Shown here in pieces: positions 56,286 to 64,000 of a stretch of 64,000 bases of DNA. The position numbers and the translations under genes are program-made. Positions within the stretch are counted from its first letter, which is position 1. Every line of letters begins with the position of its first letter. Below the pieces are notes generated by a model, which saw only the letters and a list, made by a program, of their open reading frames with translations, did no database searches and was not told the origin of the DNA. The DNA comes from Pegoplata infirma (taxonomy: Eukaryota; Arthropoda; Insecta; Diptera; Anthomyiidae): positions 172,517,896 to 172,581,895 of the forward strand of contig OY992540.1 in the NCBI GenBank assembly GCA_963921195.1, read 5' to 3'.

Positions 56286-57680
56286 GAGTATATATTACGT
56301 CACCTTTATTTATTTATTTTATTTTTTATTTATTTATTTATTAAAACAGCTACAAATATAACAGCTGAGTAAAAATAATGCTTAATGCTAATACTTTTTA
56401 CAAAAGAAAATTAGTTATTATTGATAATTATTAGAATTAAGGTAATCACTAAGTCTCCTCTTGACAACGTATACTGGATCGCTGAAATCAATAAGATGAT
56501 AAAATTTATTAACTTCAGCACAAACTTTACGAAGTGGATCGAAGTCAGCATAGTTGGAGCGGTGAAATTGTAGATGCAGTGGAGTATAGTACCTTGAAAG
56601 TCGATGTGGAACATTCATGCATACATTTCCCAGCAGAAATACGGAATCAATATTGCCATTAACAAGATTTAAAACAAAAGAAACGTTTAATACAATTCTT
56701 CTACTCTTTAGCGTAGGAAGTTTTATAAGATCCAAGCGACTACGATATGGAGGAAGTGACAATTCAGGATTCCAATTAAGATTACGAAGGCAAAATATAA
56801 GGAACTGCTTTTGGACTGACTCTAATTTTGTAATATAAATATTGTATTGAGGATCCCAAATTACTGACGCATATTCAAGAATTGGCCTTACTAAAGATGT
56901 GAACAGCTGTTTTGTAACATATGGATCATTAAATTCTTTTGCCCAACGCTTAATAAAACTCAGCACGCCAGTTGCTTTATTTACTGTCATTATAATATGA
57001 GCATTAAAGCTTAATTTCTTATCAAATAGTACTCCTAAATCAATGAAGGAGTCTACGGCATCAAGTTTATAATCACCAAGATAATAATCTGCTGTAATAG
57101 GAGAGTATCTAGAGAAAGTCATATATTGGCATTTTTTCAAGTTTAACTCCATTAAATTGACATTACACCAATTGAAAAAACAATTTAAATCTGATTGTAG
57201 AAGTAAGTGATCATCATAACTGGAAAAGGTAGCAAAAATTTTAACATCATCGGCATACATCAAAATTTTGCTATGATGAATGGACTTCGGCAGATCGTTG
57301 ATAAATAATAAGAATAAGAGAGGACCAAGATGACTTCCTTGAGGAACTCCAGAAATAACTTCAATGTGTCTAGATTTTGCATTATTGAAAATTACGCATT
57401 GTTGACGGCCTATTAGATAAGAACTAATCCATTTAAGAAATCTACTGGAAAATCCAATACTATCAAGTTTTGACAAGAGTAGATTATGGTTAACTTTATC
57501 GAACGCCTTGCTAAAATCCGTATATACTACATCAGTCTGTTTACTGTTACAAAAGCCAGAGTTAATGTACGATGATAATTCCATGAGATTAGAACACGTT
57601 GAACGACCTTTGCAAAAACCATGTTGTACGGGAGATATAATGGAGGACATTTGGTGAGAAATGTCCTCCATATAAAATTA
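56285..57680 (-). mobile_element. 5'-truncated non-LTR retrotransposon with (TAAA)n tail
   Basis: Read on the minus strand: a truncated RT frame, about 100 bp of 3' UTR, and a TAAA/TTTA simple-sequence tail (about 56300-56342 on the plus strand) instead of plain poly(A). A simple-repeat tail is known in CR1-, I- and related clades, unlike the poly(A) elements at 17860 and 45470. The 5' break is near 57672-57680. Confidence 0.75.
56418..57671 (-). pseudogene. non-LTR reverse transcriptase fragment (RT palm to C-terminus)
   Basis: 417 residues in one uninterrupted frame. It opens inside the RT with QHGFCKGRSTCSNL, followed by YTDFSKAFDKVNH (motif A), SGVPQGSHLGPLLF (motif B) and MYADDVKIF (motif C with an intact YADD). 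Then come SDLNCFFNWCNVN, KCQYMTFSR, LGVLFDKKLSFNAHI and a C-terminal segment with LVRPILEYASVIWDP. The finger subdomain, endonuclease and any ORF1 are absent because of 5' truncation, so it cannot encode a complete enzyme. The unbroken frame suggests a recent insertion. The first in-frame Met (57671) is not a native start. Confidence 0.92.
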
Positions 57681-57692
57681 TATATTGAACTT

Positions 57693-59146
57693 CCCGAGTA
57701 AAAATAATTCAATATGATCTTATATACTTTTATATAGTCATATTATTTGATATATGATCATGTGTGACACTATGTATTGCAAGATAAATTTATATAATAA
57801 ATTTTGATGTGGGATTTTTTTAAGATATCGCCATACATAACTATATGTTGTAACATCTGGTCCCATGCATCATTTTAAATTTCTAAGTGTTTTATATAAA
57901 ATTTTATATGCCTCCATTATTTTTCAATTTTTTTAAGTGTTTTGCAAGAACATATTTTTATCGCAAATATTTTCAAAGTGTTTTATATAAAATTTCATGA
58001 CTTAATTTTTTTTATTTTTCTAAGTTTTTCCAAGCACCACTTTTTTATCGCGAATATTTTCTAAGTGTTTTATATAAAATTTTATATGACTCCATCTTTA
58101 AAATTTTTTCTAAGTTTTTTTTAAGGAACATTTTTTTTTATCGCAGATATTGTCTAAGTGTTTTATATAAAATTTTATATGACTCCATTTTTTAAAATTT
58201 TTCAAAGTTTTTCAAAGGACAAGTTTTTTTGAAAATATTTTCTAAGTGTTTTATATAAAATTTAACATGACTCCATTTTTTGAAATTTTTCTAAGTTTTT
58301 TCAAGAACAACTTATTTTTATTATTTTAATTTTTCTACTTTTTATGAAAAACCAAAAAAAAAAAATCCGATTTATAAAATTGTATAAATTTTAATATAAT
58401 TGGATATAATTTTATATCATTGGATTAGACCAAAACTCGTATCAAAGTCGATATAAAATTATATAAACTGATATTATTATATAATATAAGATCAAATCTT
58501 ATGAAACCATTTTTCGTATAAGATTATATCAAAATAGACACGAACCCATATTAAATTATATATTGTGTCATATCATTTTTTTTACTCGGGTTAACTTAAA
58601 TTTTTTTTAGAGCATTTAATATATAATTATATATTCCTTAGGTGATGTCATATATAACCATATATATATGTTAAAAAAAAGTTTTTTAACAGTTTGAAAT
58701 TGTTCTAAGATTTTTTACAGTTTGAAATATTTCTAAGTTTTTTTTACAGTTTAAAAATTTTACAAGTATTTTTACAGTTTGTTAAACTACATCTTCTGGT
58801 TCGAAGCGTACACAAACTTTATTTGGTGTATGTATCGTTGTCCTGTGATGTATGTTATTTCAACCAAAAAAATATTCACTATAACCCGATAAAATTTTAT
58901 ACAATTAGATATAATTGGATCTTATTGTATCCAATCACATATAATTTGATGCCATTGGATAGAGACAAATTTCGGACAAAATTGTATCAAACTATATACA
59001 AATGAATAAAATAAGATATTAATAAATCCAATTTAATGCAATTCTATCCACCATTTTTGGGATAAAATTATATCTAATTGTATTCGAGGACAGATCAAAC
59101 GTTATATAATTTTATGTGACGCCATATTAAAATTTTTACTCGGGAG
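57693..59146. mobile_element. AT-rich element with CCCGAGTAAAAAT ends
   Basis: CCCGAGTAAAAATAATTCAA and the mirror TTTTTACTCGGG (59135-59144) form inverted ends; a further TTTTTTTTACTCGGG lies internally at about 58580-58594, so two elements or a partial duplication are possible. TATATAATTTTATAT-type motifs recur near both ends. No clear target duplication. Non-coding. Confidence 0.5.
57870..58310 (+). repeat. about 90-bp tandem repeats
   Basis: AAGTGTTTTATATAAAATTT recurs near 57886, 57978, 58062, 58158 and 58245, each followed by GACTCCAT, TTTTCTAAGTTTTT and usually TTTTTATCGC. Five diverged copies. Confidence 0.85.
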
Positions 59147-59177
59147 TATTGTAAAAATTGCGATATTTTATTAAAAA

Positions 59178-60802
59178 CTAGCTGGCCCGGTCCGCGTTGC
59201 TGGCCCAAATGTAAGATAAGTATTATATTTCGTCTCGCTTTAAATATATAGCCCTGCAAAAAAAGTAATGAATTTCTTGGCTTAGAAAAATTTGTGGGCG
59301 TGGTTTTAAAGACCCGATTAGGCAGATAATCATCTTCAAATTGTATTTTGGGAACTAAAAACAAAATACCATGTCTTCGACTTTGCGAACTGTTTAAATT
59401 TAAAACTTCTTTAGTATCATTACGAAAAACACAAAAATAAATTACGCATATTCTTCGTTCTTATCGTGAGCTATTGTCTTAAGTTCAAACAAACCTTTAT
59501 AGTTTTCCCGGATTTTCCGCTTTTCCGTGACACTTTTCTCAGGCCAATAAATATTTCCGTAAAGTCCTTACTTGGACTATAATGATCATAAAAAAAATTT
59601 AGCAAATCAGGCCAATCGTTCGCCGATTTTAGATGTATTGAGAAAAGTGGGAGTGGACATTTTTCCTTTCGTTAAAACCTTAGTTGTACTATCACGAACG
59701 TCAACAAATACCAAATACGCCAAATCGGCCCTGCCGTTTTTTCTATTTTAGATATATCGAAATAAAAGTGGGCGTGAAAAATTTTTATTTCCGTTGGACT
59801 ATGACTATGACTGTAAAAAATAATGTTTAGTCAAATCGATCAAAGGAGGCGTAAAAGTATCAGTGATTATTTTTTTTTTTTCGAAAAAACCTAAAACGAA
59901 CATTTTAAAAAAATATTATTCAAATCGGTCAGTTCTCAAGTGATGCGATAAGAACGAACTATGTACATTTAATTTCAATTTATATTTAATTATTCTATAT
60001 TTTATTGTTCTATATTTTATTATTCTATATTTTATTTTTCTATAGCATAAAAACCTTATTTGAATTTAACCAAATCGGTCCATCCGTTTAAAAGTGGGCG
60101 TAGAAATGGAAAATTGTTTTATTTACGGAAATCTTAGTTGGACTATGACGAACATTAAAAACAAAATTAGACAAATTGATCCAGCCATTTCATGATTGAA
60201 AATATATATATCGGGAAAAGTGAGTGTAAAAATAGGCGTGGACAATTGTTCTTTCCTTAAAAATCTTTTGCGGACTATAAACAAATCGGGCTAGCCGTTA
60301 TAGTTTTTTCGATACATAAAAAAGTGAGGGTGGGAAATTTTACTATGAGTAAAAACCTTAGTTGAATTATGACGAACATTTTCAACAAAAATTAGCCAAA
60401 GTGGGCGTGTTCAATTTCTGATTTCGTAAAAACCGAAGTTGGAATGTGATGATAATTCATTTAAAAAAATTTAGTCAAATCGGTCCAGCAATTCTCAGAT
60501 TTTAGATAAATTGAAAAAGTGGGCGTAAAAGTAGGTGTGGTCGATTTTTCTTTCAGTAAAAACTTCAAATACTTTATTATGATCCTTAAAATAAAAAATT
60601 ACCCTGATCGGTGCAGCCGTTTTCCGATTTTATATAAATCAAAAAAAGTGGGCGTAAAAGTGGGCGTGGTCAAATTTTCTTTACGTAAAAACCTAAGTTG
60701 GACTATGACGAACATTTCAAAAAAAAAATCATCCAAATCGGTCCATCCGTTCTTAACTGATGCTGTTACCAACGAACGACAATTGATTTTTATTTATATA
60801 GA
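59178..60802 (-). mobile_element. Helitron-like element 4
   Basis: On the minus strand it starts A|TCTATATAAATAAAAATC and ends GGGCCAGCAACGCGGACCGGGCC-like hairpin sequence, CAG and CTAG followed by T (plus-strand 59178-59181 CTAG preceded by A). The interior is a decayed array of about 100-130 bp units with AAAGTGGGCGTGG, GACTATGACGAACATT and CAAATCGGTCCAGCCGTT. Orientation is opposite to elements 1-3. No Rep/helicase coding. Confidence 0.6.
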
Positions 60803-60970
60803 TTTAGCGTCGTATTTTCAAAAAAAGTTCATATAAAAAAATGGCTAGAGTGGAAAAAAATGGCTAGATCATCCGGCTAGATATAATCTAGCAATTTTTT
60901 TATGGCTAGATGAAAATAAAACCGCTAGATCTAGCCGGAAAATGGCTAAAATGGCAACCGTGCATGTGAT

Positions 60971-61698
60971 ATCTGTGTTAAAATACAATACACACGCACA
61001 TTTATTAAAACACACACAACGACATTTGGTACACAATTATTTGACAACAAACATCCAACATACGAGATTAATCACAATTGGAGCGGGAAGCGGTTTTCCG
61101 CAACTCTCCCCATACATTTTGTATGAAAACAAAATTCCGCGGCGTTTTTCCGCCGAAATAGATTCTATTCTATTTTCATGGCGTTTTTTTATCCCTCTCA
61201 TTTTTTCTCTCATTTTAATTTTTTAGCGTTACCAGATTTTAACCAAAAAAAGGATTGTTTTTCTGTAAAGTGTTGTAAAATACAAGTAAAGTACAATTTT
61301 TTTTGGCAGATGGAAATAAAAAACAAAGCAAAACACGAAAAAATGCCGCATTTTTGTTAAATGGAAAATTATTTAAACAATGGAGTTTGCTGAAAAATTA
61401 ATAGATATTGTTTAAAAAAATATGATTTTTTATGCAAATTTTCATGTTTTAAGGATGCAATGTGTAAAATTTGTTTTACCGAATGTGTATTTTATTTTTT
61501 TTATTGTTTCGAATAAATTAATTGTGCAAAAGTTGCTGTTCTATTTAATTATTTTCTTGTTTTATAACTGTTTTATAAGATTTTGTTTCTTGATCTTAAT
61601 TGAATGAGTTTTTATAATATTGAACAATTTTTATTGTATAAATATAAAAAAAATGTTCTTACCAAAAGTAAAAATTCTAAATAAAATTAATATAATTA
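60971..61698. other. gap, no gene recognised
   Basis: Short frames only. AATCACAATTGGAGCGGGAAG (61069) is mirrored at 63225-63250 (CCGATCCAATTGTGATT), so an older inverted pair may enclose the foldback that follows. 61080-61200 is relatively GC-balanced and could be host DNA. Confidence 0.4.
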
Positions 61699-63140
61699 CA
61701 CTGTGTGACGGTGAAAAAGTAACCTGGGTTTTGACCATCAATTTTACATAATTCGGGCATGCTGATTCCAATGGTCCAAGCCATTTTGAAATCTAAGGTA
61801 CAGTTTTTTTCGCAAAACGTCTTTAAAGTTTTTCACGTCCCCGTGAAGTTTTTTGAATAAAAAATATTTTGTGTGCGAAAAAGTCAGTCGTTTATAGTTG
61901 AAATTAAAGGATTATATCTGTAACTACATTTTAACTACAAATTCCGCTACTAAAAGTTTAAAACTTTAACAGTGTTTCGCGTTTTATCCCATTTTTTCTC
62001 ATTTTTTAGCATTTTCGCGATTTTAAATGCCTAAATAAATTCCGACCTAAACAACCGTTTCAGCTTAGTATATTTGCACCAAAGGAAATATATTCCCATT
62101 AAAATATTTTTCATTTATCAATCGCATAGAACTAAAATTGCGCGATTTGTCAAAATTTCTCTATGACAGCATCACTTTCCAACAGGACCACAAGGTCCAG
62201 ATTTTGATATATTGTGTAAAAACCTCAAAAAAGTATTTGTGCCAAATTTCAAACAAAAATGTTTTCATCTTAAAAAGTTTTAATAAAAAAACATTTATTT
62301 CGCCCTACTAAATTATATTAAACAAGTGTTTTATTTAAATTTTTACTGGGCTATTCATAATGAGTAAATTAATTCTAATGTAGGTTTATTTGACTGATAT
62401 TGCATGAATATTTGTCAAATAAACCTACTTTAAGTACACTTTAAGTATTATGAATAAAGGCCTTAGTATTTAGTACAATGTTTTCCTTTTGTTTTTGTAA
62501 TTAAAATTTAATAATTTAATTTAGTAAGGTGAAATAAAAGTTTTTCTACAATAACTTTTGAAGTTGAAAACATTTTTGTTTGAAATTTGACACAATTACT
62601 TTTTTGAGGATTTAACATAATATGTCAAAAGCTAGACCTTGTGGTCATCTTGGAAAGTGATGCAGTCATAGAGAGATTTTGACTAATCGCTCATTTTTGG
62701 AGTGATGCGCTTGATAGTTGAAACGTATTTTCATAGAAATATATCCCATTTGGTACATTTAAACTAATATGAAGCGGTTGTTTAGGTCGGTATTTACTTA
62801 AGCATTTAAAATCGCGAAAATGCTAAAAAATTGGAAAAACGGGATAAAACGCGAAATATCACTTGAATTTCAAACATTTGATAGCGGATATGGTACTTAA
62901 AATTTAGCTACAGTTACAGTCCTTCAATTTCAATTGCAAAAGAGGGACTTTTTGCATACAAAAACTTTTTTATTTCAAAAAGTTCACGGGGACGTGAAAA
63001 TCTTTGAAGACATTTCGCGAAAAAACTGTACCTTAGATTTAAAAATGGTTTGCACCATTGGATTCAGCATGTCCGAAATATATAAAATTGATGGTCAAAT
63101 GTCAGGTTACTTTTAACATCCAAGATTTTGTCACGCTGTG
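61699..63140. mobile_element. Harbinger-like long foldback with CACTGTGTGAC ends
   Basis: CACTGTGTGACGG and the mirror of GTCACGCTGTG are flanked by TTA (61696-61698, 63141-63143). Long arms of about 600 bp are mirrored: GTAACCTG, GACCATCAATTTTA, GCATGCTGATTCCAATGG, TTTCACGTCCCCGTGAA, CTAAACAACCG and GACCACAAGGTC. A small hairpin GGGCTATTCATAATGA to TATGAATAAAGGCC sits in the loop (62348-62462). The 3-bp TTA duplication fits the PIF/Harbinger group. No coding; the 60-codon frame at 62934 is arm sequence. Confidence 0.65.
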
Positions 63141-63143
63141 TTA

Positions 63144-63552
63144 TCACAACAATTATACATTTCGAAGTATGAATGTCAAAAATAATGCAAAGAAAACCGA
63201 AATCGCTTGGCGCTTAATTTAAATTAATTCCCGATCCAATTGTGATTATTCTCTACATCCGGTTTGCGTTTTTTCTTCTTCTGCATACATGCAGTTAATA
63301 TATATGATTCATTCCACACCAAATGTCCCTCTACAGAAAACATATGTTCCGTAAATTTCCGAATAGGTTGTTTGGATAGCCCTATATGGAACTAAGAAAA
63401 TTGCGTTTTTGGTTTTTGAAATTTTCAAAAACTGGGCTTGGGAGCCGTGGTCAAATATTGGAAAAATGGTCAAATTTGTGTCGAGTTGCCTTGATTAAAT
63501 ATTTATCACATTAAAACGGAATGCCCCACAATCTCAAAAAATTACATTTTTA
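63144..63552. other. gap, no gene recognised
   Basis: Nothing recognised on either strand. Confidence 0.4.
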
Positions 63553-64000
63553 TTAGAGCCTACGGTCAGGACCGGTTACCCGGGTAGACCGAAAACCGGT
63601 CTACCCGGGTAGACCGGTTTTCAAGACCGGTCTTTCGGTCTACCCGGGTAGACCGGTCTTTTTATTAATATTTTTTTTTTTTTCAAAAATTTGCCATTTC
63701 CACCATTTTTAAGAACAAATAAAGAGTCAGACTGAAATATTATGTAGAGAAAGTGAATTTTTTACAAAACTTAAGAACAATTTGTTTTTTTTTCATTAAA
63801 AATTAAAAATGCCGATATTTAAAAAACTAAGCAAGATAGAGCAAAACGGAGAAAAATTTCAAAAGAAAGACAAAAAAGAAAATTTTAAAAAGCCAATATC
63901 TCGGTAAGTATTGCCTACACGATAAAAGGTCCAATGGCATTTTTGTTGCTCTTTACTTGAAAAACTAGACCACTGAATATCCGAAAGCCCTGAGATCAAA
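63553..64000. mobile_element. hAT-like element, second CCCGGGTAGACCGGT-type copy (runs out of window)
   Basis: TAGAGCCTACGGTCAGGACC begins a tandem CCCGGGTAGACCGGT block, followed by AAACTAAGCAAGATAGAGC and CCAATATCTCGGTAAGTATTG as in 25676-27006. Its left end corresponds to the mirrored right end of that element, so the two are in opposite orientation. The predicted duplication is CATTTTTA (63545-63552); the other end is outside the window. Confidence 0.8.

Larger units (their letters stand above)
55684..60962. mobile_element. hAT-like element, TGGCTAGA-type repeats, with nested insertions
   Basis: CAAGGTTGCCAACTCTAG and the mirror of CACGGTTGCC (right end TGGCAACCGTG) are flanked by a perfect 8-bp CATGTGAT (55676-55683, 60963-60970). 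ATGGCTAGA / TCTAGCC units are repeated at 55713-55755 and 60840-60955. Between lie a TATGATC-rich element, an RT pseudogene, an AT-rich repeat element and a minus-strand Helitron-like element. No transposase frame. Confidence 0.85.

Noticed and set aside
57693..59146. hAT-like assignment for the CCCGAGTAAAAAT element
   Set aside because: No 8-bp duplication could be found at its junctions, and an internal copy of the end leaves the boundaries ambiguous.

Overview
This is an AT-rich eukaryotic window that looks like repeat-dense insect DNA, probably from a fly. The evidence is Jockey-type non-LTR retrotransposons, Tigger-, hAT-, Transib- and Harbinger-like DNA elements, Helitron-like elements, and the motif 'AACAAGTAGAAAAATTAAAT...ACCCTCCAC', which resembles repeats I know from calyptrate flies. 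The species assignment is inference. I see no host protein-coding gene, rRNA or intact tRNA. All convincing coding sequence is retrotransposon or transposase debris.

Layout. 1-10.6 kb: a Helitron-like element (1104-5413) carrying a hAT-like insertion (1111-2403) and a Harbinger-like foldback (4517-5104). Next is a foldback (about 5480-9230) split by a second Helitron-like element (5999-9052) that holds 146-bp repeats and a 16-bp minisatellite. TCTCGCGA-rich repeats follow to 10.58 kb. 10.6-17.5 kb: a hAT-like element (10616-14514) containing a CCCAG-ended element (11314-13695), then a second CCCAG element (15010-17499) filled with a 35-bp satellite. 17.7-19.6 kb: a broken non-LTR reverse transcriptase. 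20.5-35.2 kb: foldbacks and MITEs, a Tigger-like element with a hAT-like element inside, three Harbinger-like foldbacks in the window overall, and a hAT-like foldback containing a Transib-like element with a RAG-type heptamer. 35.4-38.2 kb: a 5'-truncated RT tail, a satellite fragment and a hAT-like insertion. 38.2-53.8 kb: a deep nest inside one TA-flanked element. It holds a hAT-like element with a Helitron-like element inside, two near-identical inverted copies of a 1.25-1.3 kb repeat, the 35-bp satellite, and a nearly full-length Jockey-clade element inserted in the satellite. 54.8-61 kb: two more hAT-like elements; the larger (55684-60962) contains a third RT pseudogene and a minus-strand Helitron-like element. 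61.7-64 kb: a Harbinger-like foldback and the start of another hAT-like element.

The strongest pattern is that many non-autonomous elements of different superfamilies share short termini and clean target-site duplications, but each family has its own short motif repeated many times just inside the ends. Examples are GGGATTT, CCCGGGTAGACCGGT, CCCGGTT, CGATTAATCG, CTCACG, TGGCTAGA, GGGGCTTAGCCCC, AAGTTTTTT, ACTATG, GAGGACATG and TTCGTTATAACCGAG. Several insertions are confirmed by an unoccupied copy of the same target elsewhere in the window, so the order of nesting can be read directly.
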